The notes: generated from the sequence alone by a model not told the origin. 64,000 nt of DNA from Pseudomonadota bacterium (GCA_027487795.1 JAIYCX010000028.1:44028-108027), one strand, 5' to 3'; positions 8,899 through 17,162 are shown, counted from the stretch's first letter. Numbers and translations: made by a program.

Positions 8899-9120
8899 AT
8901 GGCAAAACCAAAACAGAGGATGAAGCTTTATTATGCAGGACAACTTGAAAAAGTAGATGAATTTGAAGTTTTTTATAATTCTATATACCAAATGTCACCT
9001 GCAAAAAAATTTGTAGAAACATGGAAACTAACCGAAACGTTAATAAAACTGCAAGGCCGTAGTCGTAATGAACTCAAACTTGATAGAACTACTCTTATCC
9101 TTAAACGAATTCCGCGTTAA
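8899..9120 (+). CDS. small basic hypothetical protein
   Basis: 73 residues (begins MAKPKQRMKLYYAG), basic, no membrane segment or signal peptide, no family recognised. It is the only plus-strand gene in the cassette-like segment and lies between direct repeat copy 1 and attC-like site 2. No strong ribosome binding site precedes its ATG. Its base composition is close to the host rather than to the GC-richer genes beside it. Codons run without interruption, but with this length chance cannot be excluded. Confidence 0.4.
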   Translation: MAKPKQRMKLYYAGQLEKVDEFEVFYNSIYQMSPAKKFVETWKLTETLIKLQGRSRNELKLDRTTLILKRIPR

Positions 9121-9227
9121 GTATTTAATAATTGGAGGATATGCTTTTGGCGTTCATAAGTAGTTGTTAAAAATTACTTTTTGTTTAATTTTTATAAGAT
9201 TAGTAGGCACTTCTGCTAAAATCGTAT

Positions 9228-9281
9228 TAACGTTAAAGTTTTCGCAGCCGCTTGTCGGCTTGCGAAAAACGCATTGATATC
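9228..9281 (-). other. attC-like site 2
   Basis: Plus strand: TAAC (9228-9231), GTTAAA spacer, GTTTTCGCA (9238-9246), central hairpin GCCG-cttgt-CGGC (9247-9259), TGCGAAAAAC (9261-9270, one extra A), GCATT spacer, GATATC (9276-9281). The geometry equals that of site 1, but the arm and centre sequences differ by paired changes that keep the stem. The GATATC box departs from the GTTA consensus. It begins 12 bp after the stop of the secreted 145-residue protein. Confidence 0.55.
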
Positions 9282-9293
9282 TTTGTTCAAATT

Positions 9294-9731
9294 CTACTTT
9301 CTTCCATTTGGTTTGGATTCAACTAGAGAAATAATACCGTCTTTTATTTCATAGTCAGAATCATTCCAGCAATCCCACCCACAAACGGTATATACATGAA
9401 CACGAATTGCGCCTGTTGGTAGTCGTTTTGAAGAAGATATTGGATGTACCGTTCCCAAAGTCATGTCCCCTTCAAGTTCACAGTAATTGCCGTACTTTGT
9501 CTGCAGGTATATAATTCCATCACAAGTCTTTTGTCCACAGACGTGGCCTACAAGTAAATCTTTTAAGCCATCTTGGGATATGTCTTTTTCAAATAATATG
9601 ACATTCGGATCTAAAGTTTCTGAGTTCGCTAGTACTTCTGATTTTTTATACAATTTACCAAAACAATCCTCAGCTTGAGCAAAAGCATGACTAGAAACAA
9701 GAGTTACAAAGAGTAGAAAAAGTTTAATCAT
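9294..9731 (-). CDS. secreted cysteine-containing hypothetical protein
   Basis: 145 residues with a clear signal peptide (MIKLFLLFVTLVSSHAFA, cleavage after AFA). The mature part has six or more cysteines (AEDCFG, GHVCGQKTC, NYCEL, VCGWDCW) that could form disulfides in the periplasm. A DISQDGLKDLLVG stretch (about residues 51-63) resembles an FG-GAP/Ca2+ loop, but only once. No enzyme family is recognised. It is followed 12 bp later by attC-like site 2 and preceded 26 bp upstream by direct repeat copy 2, so it looks like one cassette. Confidence 0.65.
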   Translation of the reverse strand: MIKLFLLFVTLVSSHAFAQAEDCFGKLYKKSEVLANSETLDPNVILFEKDISQDGLKDLLVGHVCGQKTCDGIIYLQTKYGNYCELEGDMTLGTVHPISSSKRLPTGAIRVHVYTVCGWDCWNDSDYEIKDGIISLVESKPNGRK

Positions 9732-9756
9732 TTTTATCCAATTCCTGGAAAGATAT

Positions 9757-9968
9757 CATATTATTGTACCAGTTAAGTATTTCTAGTACTTTAAAATAAT
9801 AAGTAGCACAGAATATCTGTAGAATCTAGTTAAATACTTATTACTATTAACTATTCTTCACCTCAAACCCGTTATCAACTTTCCACTAACTGATCAAATA
9901 TTCCAGTATGTATTAGAGAACTAGTAATCCTAATATTTAATGTTGAGCCGTTTAGGATTTAACTAAAA
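9757..9968. repeat. direct repeat copy 2 (~212 bp)
   Basis: Second copy of the sequence at 8601-8814, ending 26 bp upstream of the secreted 145-residue gene. The block AATCCTAA...TTTAGGATT forms a better stem than in copy 1, where the two sides read AATCCC and GGGTTT. One position has changed on both sides in a pairing-preserving way, which hints at a functional hairpin. It and the palindrome at 9994-10141 fill the gene-free stretch 9732-10160. Confidence 0.85.
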
Positions 9969-9993
9969 AATAAAACTAGACTAAGGCGGGGTA

Positions 9994-10141
9994 AGAGGTA
10001 TTAGATCTAGTCTATTCGCCGATGGCGAGGGGTGGAGGTCGCGCGGGCTTGATTTCGGAAACGCCGTTGCTCTGCAAGGGCTGTTCCGAAACAAGCGGTG
10101 GCTTCAGTTCGACACAAGAAGAGACTGGATCTAATACCTCT
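9994..10141. repeat. nested palindromic element B (148 bp)
   Basis: Outer arms 9994-10013 and 10122-10141 are inverted repeats matching at 19 of 20 bases (AGAGGTATTAGATCTAGTCT on the left). The interior is far GC-richer than the chromosome and contains a second stem TTTCGGAA/TTCCGAAA around a GC-rich loop. GGCGGGGTAA on the left and GGTGTGGGGTAA on the right flank it as imperfect direct repeats. It lies 19 bp after the stop of the acyltransferase gene and marks the right edge of the accessory segment. Candidate small palindromic element or structured RNA; no open frame. Confidence 0.65.
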
Positions 10142-10160
10142 GGTGTGGGGTAAATAAAAC

Positions 10161-10931
10161 TTACCGAATTTTTATAACCTTAGCCGGCACCCCTGCCACC
10201 ACCGCATTATCCGGCACATCATCTCTTACAAATGAATGAGCGCCAACAACAACGTTCTTACCAATTTTTACTCCATCTAAAATAGTCGAGTGCGCGCCGA
10301 TCCAGGAGTTGTCTCCGATAACAACACCTTTACCTTCCTCCATTCCTTGAGAAACGATTGGAATATTAGGATCACTAATAATATGATTGCCGGGGCCGAT
10401 GTAGCAGTAGGCAGAAACTAAAACACTTTCACCTATTTCTATTTTACCTTCGGAAGCTATCCGACAAAAGGTGCTAATGTTTGCACCGCGTTTTAAAATT
10501 ATATCTCCTCTCTTTGCTAGAAGCATGGAGAAAGCACCGATGAAGCAGTTGTCTCCTATGTCGATATACTTACCAACGTCTTTATCCAGCCTGGCATCAA
10601 GGATACATGATTGATCAATTATGACTTTTTTCCCAAACTTTACTCTTACTGGAGAACGAATAGTAACTGTCTTTTCTACTCTTGGAGAATATGAGTCGCT
10701 TTGTAATAAAGGCTTCAAAAAGATAGTCCTTAATATTATACCTAAAATACTTGGAATAGGAGCTATAATTAAATTATAGAGCTCGACTAATAGCCAATAA
10801 ACAATACCATCTCCGCCACTGACTAATCTACGATACTTTTTAAAAGCTTTACCAGACTGACCGAACTCATTTTGAGCTGGTGTTAGGTATGAAACATTTT
10901 GAGCTTTACTATCTGAATCCTGTTTGTGCAT
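10161..10931 (-). CDS. left-handed beta-helix acyltransferase (WcaF/Maa-like)
   Basis: 256 residues. The C-terminal 150 residues consist of hexapeptide repeats ending in the classic closing block (GDNSWIGAHSTILDGVKIG, then GAHSFVRDDVPDNAVVAGVP). Such enzymes acetylate or acylate sugars or small molecules as trimers using acetyl-CoA. The N-terminal part (SGGDGIVYWLLVELYN, then a hydrophobic segment PIPSILGIILRTIFLKPLL near residues 58-76) suggests membrane association, as in polysaccharide-modifying enzymes. It is divergently transcribed from the large membrane protein at 11010. Acceptor is unknown; surface polysaccharide is the likely target by context. Confidence 0.85.
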   Translation of the reverse strand: MHKQDSDSKAQNVSYLTPAQNEFGQSGKAFKKYRRLVSGGDGIVYWLLVELYNLIIAPIPSILGIILRTIFLKPLLQSDSYSPRVEKTVTIRSPVRVKFGKKVIIDQSCILDARLDKDVGKYIDIGDNCFIGAFSMLLAKRGDIILKRGANISTFCRIASEGKIEIGESVLVSAYCYIGPGNHIISDPNIPIVSQGMEEGKGVVIGDNSWIGAHSTILDGVKIGKNVVVGAHSFVRDDVPDNAVVAGVPAKVIKIR

Positions 10932-11009
10932 GTTTTAAAATACTTTAATATTTGATATATCTATAGAACGATAGAAAACTCATTTGTTCAATAGTATATC
11001 ATATTCATC

Positions 11010-13325
11010 TTGAAATACACCTTTCTGCAATTAAAATCACAAATTTCTAAGTTAGATACCACCCTACCTTTATCAGGTTTTCTTTTTGCCTTTTTCGCTT
11101 ATACTTTTCTTATTAAAGAATTTAGCTCATCTGTTTTAGGTGATTTATTAGGTCCCAAAAACTCAGTTAATACTACTATATTATTTAAAAGTGCTTATTC
11201 TTTATTAGGATTATTGTTCAGTGTTTTATTAGCTCTCTTTTTTATTAGAAAGCAGGAAATATATTTATCTAGTCCAGCAGAAAAAACAGAATCAAGAATA
11301 CAGAATATTGTTAAATTTAGTAGTGGCTGCGTCTTATATCTTCTATTTATTCCCTTTACCTCACTTAGTCATCTTAAATTTAGTTTCATCTCTGACCCAA
11401 GCCAAGGTTACATTGCTTTTCTAATAATTTGTTTAGTAATGCAATTACCAAGAAAGAAAATAGAGCTATTAATGCTTCTCAGCATTATCTGCGGTCCAAT
11501 TATAGTTTACATGCTTTTCGCACTTAAAACTCATGGCCTGCCATTATTCACGGATGATCACGGGTCAGTTATTTATAGATTAGCACTTTTGAAGGAAAAT
11601 TTTCCCGCAATACCAACATACAATACTGAATGGAACGCGGGCACCGACTGGAGAGATTTTTTTGCAACTGGAATATTAAATGTTTTCTTTATTTTTAGCC
11701 CAGTACTTTATTTGTTTGATACCCTAACAGCATATAATTTCATCCCTCCTGCTCTATTATTAATACTACTACCTCTAGCTACTTATAAAGCGGCATATAT
11801 CCTTTCTAATAATAAACAAAGTTCCTTAATAGCTAGCGCCCTAGCTATTTGTAGTTCTTCCATTTGGTATCGTTGGGGTCTAAGCTATGGCTCACTTGGC
11901 TTTGTATGTTCAGCATGTTTATTTAGTCTTACCTGCGTTCTGCTTTTAAAATGTCTAAAAAATAACGATAAAACTTCTTGGTCTTTTATAATTTTCACCA
12001 ATATAATTGCTACTCTCAGCATTCAATGGAGCGCTCTGATGTTAGCGCTTATACCTGTTATTTTAGTATATCTTTGGAATTTTAAATTAATTTTAAGTTC
12101 GAAAAAGCTCTTAATTCTTTGCATGTCTTTAGTTGCTATTAACATTCCTTGGATCGTTACATTTGTCCATGTATCTAAAGTACTTTCTTTTGTGCAAACA
12201 AATAAATCCGACACTAAACGTATCGATGTAACTAAAGTTCCCGATAAAAAAACATTAGAACTAAGAAATACTGAAGGATCAAAAGTAGAGAGCTCTGAAG
12301 ACATAAGTGAAATAAAAAAAATTGGCTCGAGAATAAGAGAGTTTGGATCAAAAGTTAATCCGATAATTTTTATCTTGCTAATTCCTTCATTACTATTATT
12401 TAAATTTAAACAAAGAGATTACTTTCTAGAAGTCTATTTTATATACGCTTGGCTTTTACTACTTGGAATATTAGGTCCATCTATCAAGCCACAACTAGAA
12501 CTAGAAAGAATGCTGGTAATACTTTCAATATTTTCGGCGATCCCCTTATCTTTTCTGATAACATCTATTTTTAATAGATGTCTTAATGAAACATTCTTAT
12601 CGAGGTTAACACTAGCAACTATTTCAGTATGGATTATGCTAGGATTTGTAGTAGTTGGATCAATTTTCCAAAATAAAGCTTGGGATAAATTTGTAACCTG
12701 GACTAACAATGCACAAATACTGAAAGATAGAGTAGTAGCAAACTATAGCGGCGGAAGATTATTATTTGCAGGATTTGTCCTACATGATTTCGATGGTGGT
12801 CACATAGCCTATCTCACTAAGATACTAAATATACCGTTAGTTGCTTCCAGCCCTGTGCATAATCTTTGGCAATATAAAGATGTTATGCCTGGATCATTCC
12901 TAGAAAGAGGAATAGTAGGTGTAGAGAACTTTATGGATCTATATAATGCGTCTTTAATAGCAGCTCACGAAAAAAATTGGAGAGAATATTTTAAATCACA
13001 GCCAGATTATTTTACAGAAGTAGCTAGAGCTGGGAAATTTACTTTATTTAAAAGAACAAACTTCAAAGATAATTATTTTATCAGTGGCAGTGGTAATGTA
13101 TTAACTCAAAGTAGCTCAGGTCTGACCTTAAAAGTAAACTCATCTAATGCCGTTATTAAATTTAAGTACTACGACTTTCTTGAAGTTTCGGGCTGCGAAT
13201 CGATATTACCGCATAACATAGAAAATAGTGAAGATTTAGTTTTTACTTCACTCACTAATTGTAATCCAAACGCAATTGTTTATATTAAAAGTAAATCTAT
13301 TTTTAAAAGAGTGTTTGGTCTATAA
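11010..13325 (+). CDS. polytopic membrane protein, possible glycosyltransferase
   Basis: 771 residues with a TTG start and roughly a dozen hydrophobic segments, a charged loop near residues 395-445 (TNKSDTKRIDVTKVPDKKTL and following), and a C-terminal soluble part. The layout (TM bundle, then a globular end) and the loop containing DWRDFFATG recall lipid-linked sugar transferases of the GT-C type, but no diagnostic catalytic motif is clear, so the function is inferred only. The next gene starts on the last base of its stop codon (TAATG), so translation is coupled. AT-rich like the host. Confidence 0.6.
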   Translation: MKYTFLQLKSQISKLDTTLPLSGFLFAFFAYTFLIKEFSSSVLGDLLGPKNSVNTTILFKSAYSLLGLLFSVLLALFFIRKQEIYLSSPAEKTESRIQNIVKFSSGCVLYLLFIPFTSLSHLKFSFISDPSQGYIAFLIICLVMQLPRKKIELLMLLSIICGPIIVYMLFALKTHGLPLFTDDHGSVIYRLALLKENFPAIPTYNTEWNAGTDWRDFFATGILNVFFIFSPVLYLFDTLTAYNFIPPALLLILLPLATYKAAYILSNNKQSSLIASALAICSSSIWYRWGLSYGSLGFVCSACLFSLTCVLLLKCLKNNDKTSWSFIIFTNIIATLSIQWSALMLALIPVILVYLWNFKLILSSKKLLILCMSLVAINIPWIVTFVHVSKVLSFVQTNKSDTKRIDVTKVPDKKTLELRNTEGSKVESSEDISEIKKIGSRIREFGSKVNPIIFILLIPSLLLFKFKQRDYFLEVYFIYAWLLLLGILGPSIKPQLELERMLVILSIFSAIPLSFLITSIFNRCLNETFLSRLTLATISVWIMLGFVVVGSIFQNKAWDKFVTWTNNAQILKDRVVANYSGGRLLFAGFVLHDFDGGHIAYLTKILNIPLVASSPVHNLWQYKDVMPGSFLERGIVGVENFMDLYNASLIAAHEKNWREYFKSQPDYFTEVARAGKFTLFKRTNFKDNYFISGSGNVLTQSSSGLTLKVNSSNAVIKFKYYDFLEVSGCESILPHNIENSEDLVFTSLTNCNPNAIVYIKSKSIFKRVFGL

Positions 13326-14122
13326 TGAACTTTATCTTAGACCCACATGTTCATTATTATAGACAATTCGAGAAAATTAGTTTTTTTTCAAATCTATTAG
13401 ATAATCTTCAGCAACTTGTACCTTCTAATAATGATATTACATACGGATTCATATCTATTAAAGTAGCTAGTTCCTCTCAGGTACTTAATGATCTATTAAA
13501 CCTAAACACATCAGAGCTCAAGGAATGGGGCTTATCAATAGTAAAAAAAATAGATGACTATTTAGAATTAACTCTTATAGATAATAGAAAGCTAATAGGG
13601 TTTTATGGTAGTCAAATAAACACCTCAGAAAAGATAGAGTTGCTTTCACTATTTTCAAAAGTAGAAATAAAAGATGGTGCTTCGCTAGAAAAAACCATCT
13701 CTAACATTAGAGATGACAAAGGTCTCGCTACAATAAATTGGGCGCCCGGGAAATGGCTAGGAAAAAGAGGGCAGATAATAAGTAATTATATTTCTGAGAC
13801 AAAAGATAACATACTACTATCTTATACTAGAATGTTTTCTTCTAATTTGATTCTTAATAACATCTTAGGTGATAAGCTACTGCGAGAAGGAGCTAAGTTT
13901 AGATCTCCTATAGTTGGCTCTGATGCATTACCTTTAGAAAAAGAATCTAAGATCTCCGGTACTGCTGCAATTTTATTTGAAAATATAACTAGTATTAATA
14001 CTGAAGAAATAATACAAAGAATAAATAAAGATCTTTTCATAAACCTAATAAATCATAACAGTGCTTTAAATGTTCTTATTCGAATATTTAGATATGAAAT
14101 ACATAGAAAACTAAAGAAATAA
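13325..14122 (+). CDS. hypothetical protein coupled to the membrane protein gene
   Basis: 265 residues, no membrane segment, no family recognised. The start DPHVHYYRQFE resembles the opening of metal-dependent hydrolase or PHP-type barrels (DxHxH), but later metal ligands are not evident. It overlaps the preceding stop by one base and is followed after 3 bp by another small gene, so the three genes form a transcription unit. A partner or accessory role for the 771-residue membrane protein is inference from coupling alone. Confidence 0.6.
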   Translation: MNFILDPHVHYYRQFEKISFFSNLLDNLQQLVPSNNDITYGFISIKVASSSQVLNDLLNLNTSELKEWGLSIVKKIDDYLELTLIDNRKLIGFYGSQINTSEKIELLSLFSKVEIKDGASLEKTISNIRDDKGLATINWAPGKWLGKRGQIISNYISETKDNILLSYTRMFSSNLILNNILGDKLLREGAKFRSPIVGSDALPLEKESKISGTAAILFENITSINTEEIIQRINKDLFINLINHNSALNVLIRIFRYEIHRKLKK

Positions 14123-14125
14123 TTT

Positions 14126-14524
14126 ATGGAAAATGTTTCAGAACAAATACTTGTAGAAGCTAAGAAAAAACTTAATAGCTTCCTAGAAAAACAAGATCAA
14201 AAACTATTTAATGAAGAAGTTAAGAATGTTTGCCACACCGAAAACCGACTTTTTCCTTATCCTATTTTAATTGATACTGAGACTACTGAAATTTTTAGAT
14301 CAATGTGCATTTACTCACAATCAATAATTAAATCAGAAAATGACATTAAGTCTCATCGACCAATAATAGGTAAGATTATAATATTCACTAAAAAAGCAGT
14401 ATGGAATCTAGTAAAACCATCAATAAATAATTCACTTATAGGTATTCAAGAATGCTTTTCTAACCTAGTAGTAAGTCAGGCAAAACTTACTACTTCAATT
14501 CTAAAGAAGACTACAGAAACATAA
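14126..14524 (+). CDS. hypothetical protein, end of the three-gene unit
   Basis: 132 residues, mostly helical, charged N-terminus (AKKKLNSFLEKQDQK), no signal peptide. A weakly hydrophobic stretch IIGKIIIFTKKAVWNLV lies near residues 80-96. Not recognised. Starts 3 bp after the previous stop. A 128-bp gap follows before the response regulator gene, so the unit probably ends here. Confidence 0.55.
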   Translation: MENVSEQILVEAKKKLNSFLEKQDQKLFNEEVKNVCHTENRLFPYPILIDTETTEIFRSMCIYSQSIIKSENDIKSHRPIIGKIIIFTKKAVWNLVKPSINNSLIGIQECFSNLVVSQAKLTTSILKKTTET

Positions 14525-14652
14525 TTGTTCTATATTGGACTTAGCAAATTCAACAAGTCCATTAGTAAACTTTTACTACTTACGACGATATTATTTTTAA
14601 TAGTAATATGAGTAAGTCATAATTGTTTTTCCGTTTCAAATGATAGGTATTT

Positions 14653-15039
14653 ATGGGAATTTTAAGTAAGGCTAGAATTTTAATAGTTGATGACGAACCA
14701 CTTGTTCTCCATTCCCTATCAAGCATAATAAATAACTACGGTTATGAAGTAGATACCTGTACCTCAGGAGAGGAAGCTATAAAAAAAATAGCGCGATCCG
14801 AATACAATCTACTACTGTCAGATATACTATTAGGTGGGATTGATGGTTTCACCCTAGCTGCGGAAGCAAGGAGGATTAATACAGGTCTACAAGTAATTTT
14901 AATGACTGCCTCCCCAAATCCTATTGATCGCCAAAGAGCTGAAAATGAAAATTATCAGTACTTAGGAAAACCAATAGTAGCGGATTACATAACTAGACTT
15001 ATAAGCGATACTCTAAAAGAATCTAGAAAAGCTGCTTAA
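14653..15039 (+). CDS. receiver-only response regulator (CheY-like)
   Basis: 128 residues forming a single receiver domain. Acidic pocket D13-D14 (IVDDEP), phospho-acceptor D57 (LLSDILL), switch T85 (ILMTAS) and K106 (LGKPI) are all present, so it should be phosphorylatable. There is no output domain, so it signals by protein contact, as CheY or other single-domain regulators do. No histidine kinase is adjacent, and the neighbours do not identify its pathway. Converges with the lipoprotein gene. Confidence 0.9.
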   Translation: MGILSKARILIVDDEPLVLHSLSSIINNYGYEVDTCTSGEEAIKKIARSEYNLLLSDILLGGIDGFTLAAEARRINTGLQVILMTASPNPIDRQRAENENYQYLGKPIVADYITRLISDTLKESRKAA

Positions 15040-15052
15040 TAACTTTTATAGC

Positions 15053-15637
15053 TTAGTAACTTTTTAGAACTCTAATCAATCCTTTATCTAAAATAATTTG
15101 TTTGATGGCCTGCTCCATAGAGGAAGATAACATTGCCCTTAGGTCTTCATTATTTAAAGAAGGTCCTTCTAGCTCAGAACTACCAGAATATTCCCCTTTA
15201 TAAACTCTTTTTTCTGTAGGATCAAAAACTTCTAGTGAAATCTTTGCTTTTGCAGTGAGCGTTGCGGACATCTCTTCTTTCAACTCTGCAGACCAATTAG
15301 TTACAAATAATCTAAGAGTAACTGGAGAATCTTTACTTCGAACAAAACCCATTTTTTCTAAGGTCAGAGAAATGGATTCTCTTACTACAGGTGCTATATC
15401 AGCATCGCTATAGTAACTCTCTCCTTTTTTTTCTATAAAATTTTTATTTAATCTTTTATCTTCTATAGAGCGTATATAGTAAGTAAATTTATCCTTACTT
15501 ATTAGGTCGACCTCTTTATAAGAGCTCTGAGTATCTTGGTTAGAAGATGAAAGATTCAATGTTGGAACATGAACGGGATTTGAAAAACTGGCTCCGCAGG
15601 AAGTGAGTAACAATAAGAAGATTAATTTATACATCAT
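15053..15637 (-). CDS. YajG-like outer-membrane lipoprotein
   Basis: 194 residues with a lipoprotein signal (LIFLLLLTSC, lipobox LTSC). The body has the VRESISLTLEKMGF and VTLRLFVTNWSAEL segments typical of YajG-family lipoproteins, ending in an alternating hydrophobic helix (DLRAMLSSSMEQAIKQII). The role of this family is not settled; some members associate with envelope assembly. Its start overlaps the 3' end of queG by 4 bp, so the two are translated together. Confidence 0.7.
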   Translation of the reverse strand: MMYKLIFLLLLTSCGASFSNPVHVPTLNLSSSNQDTQSSYKEVDLISKDKFTYYIRSIEDKRLNKNFIEKKGESYYSDADIAPVVRESISLTLEKMGFVRSKDSPVTLRLFVTNWSAELKEEMSATLTAKAKISLEVFDPTEKRVYKGEYSGSSELEGPSLNNEDLRAMLSSSMEQAIKQIILDKGLIRVLKSY

Positions 15638-16584
15638 TTTGTGAAATAGTTAATATAGTTCGCTGCCTCTGTTCTTACCAATAAAGAGGAATCGGTCAAT
15701 AAATTTTCTTTAACTATCTTTAAATATTTATGATTATTTTGATTTATCGATACCGCTAATGCATTCCTAATAAGACCCTCCCTTTTAACTCTAAGTAATG
15801 CGGTATTAGCAAATTTCTTCTTAAATTCACCATCTGTTTTGATGTTTAAGATATTCTCTATACTTAATAGTGGTCCTACTCCGAGCGTCGGATTAAAATT
15901 TTTAAAGACTACCGCTTCTGGAGTGTTCTTATTAAAAGGACATACTTCTTGGCAAACATCACAACCGAATATCCAACTACCTAGTGCTTTTCTTTCTTGC
16001 TCGTTGAAACTTCCTCTTTTTTCAATATTTAAATAGGAAATACATTTCCTAGCATCAACAACATAGTCAGCTACAATAGCATTAGTTGGGCAATAACTCT
16101 GACACTTAATGCAGCTTCCACATGTATGCTGCTTTTTTGGTTGCTGTTTATTTTGAAAAGTAGATTCTCCCTTTATCTCAACATCCCATATTAATTCTGC
16201 TAAAAAAGTATAAGTCCCGACTTTAGGGCGAATAAGCATAGAAGACTTTCCGATAAAACCTAGTTCACTCTCTGAGGCTAAAGCTCTTTCTAAAATCGGA
16301 ACAGAGTCGGAAAATAATCTAAACCTCGCTGTATTCTCTAAACCTAAAGCTAAAACTATCTTACGTAATAACTCGCGAAGAACGGTATGATAATCCTCAC
16401 CTTGAGCGTATCTCGCAACTCGCCCGAATCCGTTTATATCTTCTTCTTCAAAACTTGAAGCTGGAGTTAAATTAGATGTCTCGCTTGAACTATAAGGTAT
16501 TAAAAATGAAACTATTGATTTATACTCAAATAAAAGCTTTGTAGGATCGCATAAGAGACCAGGACCACGGTCCATATAGGACAT
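15634..16584 (-). CDS. queG: epoxyqueuosine reductase QueG (conventional start truncates it)
   Basis: Cobalamin- and iron-sulfur-dependent enzyme that reduces epoxyqueuosine to queuosine in tRNA. Both 4Fe-4S binding sites are visible (CGSCIKCQSYCPTNAI and FGCDVCQEVCPF), and the C-terminal HEAT-like tail is present. The first ATG gives 316 residues, but the same frame continues upstream for 51 codons to 16737, encoding family-typical sequence (LDSWSQNSYSGEMSYMDRGP). That stretch contains no ATG, GTG or TTG. The only codon at the expected spot is ATA at 16737-16735, overlapping the dksA stop. The full protein would be about 367 residues, normal for QueG. Confidence 0.93.
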   Translation of the reverse strand: MSYMDRGPGLLCDPTKLLFEYKSIVSFLIPYSSSETSNLTPASSFEEEDINGFGRVARYAQGEDYHTVLRELLRKIVLALGLENTARFRLFSDSVPILERALASESELGFIGKSSMLIRPKVGTYTFLAELIWDVEIKGESTFQNKQQPKKQHTCGSCIKCQSYCPTNAIVADYVVDARKCISYLNIEKRGSFNEQERKALGSWIFGCDVCQEVCPFNKNTPEAVVFKNFNPTLGVGPLLSIENILNIKTDGEFKKKFANTALLRVKREGLIRNALAVSINQNNHKYLKIVKENLLTDSSLLVRTEAANYINYFTK

Positions 16585-16733
16585 TTCACCAGAGTAAGAA
16601 TTTTGGCTCCAAGAATCTAGATTTTTTGATTCTTTTTTTAAACGCTCTTCTATTTTTTCTTTACTAGAGTATCCAGTGACGATTGCGCCATTTAATCTAG
16701 CTACTTCTCGTAAAATTTCAAAGTCTAGTTGGA

Positions 16734-17162
16734 CTATGACCCACCATCATCAAACTTCTCTCCTTCACCCCATGAAGAATCATCATCATCTTCTTCACTA
16801 TCACTGTATCTTCTTTCGTTTGTTTCCAACTCTGTTTTACAATCGATACAGTACTGAGTAACAGGTCTTGCTTCAAGTCTAGCAGGATTAATATCCTCGC
16901 CGCACTTTTCACAAACTCCGTAATCACCGTCATCTATTTTCTTAAGGGCATAGTCAATTTTATTAAGAAGCTTCTTTTCTCTGTTTCCTAACTTCTGTAT
17001 GGAAGACTGACTAATTTCTAATGAAGCTAAATCTACAGAGTCTCCGCCACCAAGATCCAGTTGTTTAACAGAAGCCCCTTCAAGTTCACGTAAGTGATCT
17101 ATGATAACATTTCTTTCTTCGTTTAAAAGTTTTCTAAATCTATCTAATTCTTTTTTCTTCAT
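16734..17162 (-). CDS. DksA/TraR-type zinc finger protein
   Basis: 142 residues. The C-terminal zinc finger has Cys84-Cys87 and Cys105-Cys108 (YGVCEKCGEDI, YCIDCKTEL), the C4 pattern of DksA/TraR. A preceding coiled coil (residues about 1-75) has the layout DksA uses to enter the RNA polymerase secondary channel. The acidic tail after residue 120 (DSEEDDDDSSWGEGE) is unusual. Family members modulate transcription with ppGpp; whether this one is DksA itself or a paralogue cannot be told. Its stop overlaps the upstream-extended queG frame. Confidence 0.88.
   Translation of the reverse strand: MKKKELDRFRKLLNEERNVIIDHLRELEGASVKQLDLGGGDSVDLASLEISQSSIQKLGNREKKLLNKIDYALKKIDDGDYGVCEKCGEDINPARLEARPVTQYCIDCKTELETNERRYSDSEEDDDDSSWGEGEKFDDGGS

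Larger units (their letters stand above)
7548..9968 (-). mobile_element. putative integron-type cassette array (no integrase seen)
   Basis: Three minus-strand genes (C15 peptidase-like, two-helix membrane protein, secreted cysteine-rich protein) each end shortly before an attC-like hairpin at 7548-7602, 8151-8203 and 9228-9281. All three hairpins share orientation and geometry: a TAAC-like box, a 6-base spacer, a GTTTT arm, a variable centre, a complementary arm with one extra base, a 5-base spacer and a degenerate GTTA-like box. Gene-then-attC order and the next gene starting 18 bp past a site are the hallmarks of integron cassettes. Composition is mixed; the first two genes are GC-richer than the chromosome. 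No integrase or attI is in the window, so this would be a cluster of attC sites lacking integrase. Confidence 0.5.

Noticed and set aside
9994..10141. Palindrome B as an attC site or rRNA-related fragment
   Set aside because: No TAAC/GTTA boxes at its ends and no similarity to rRNA that I can see.
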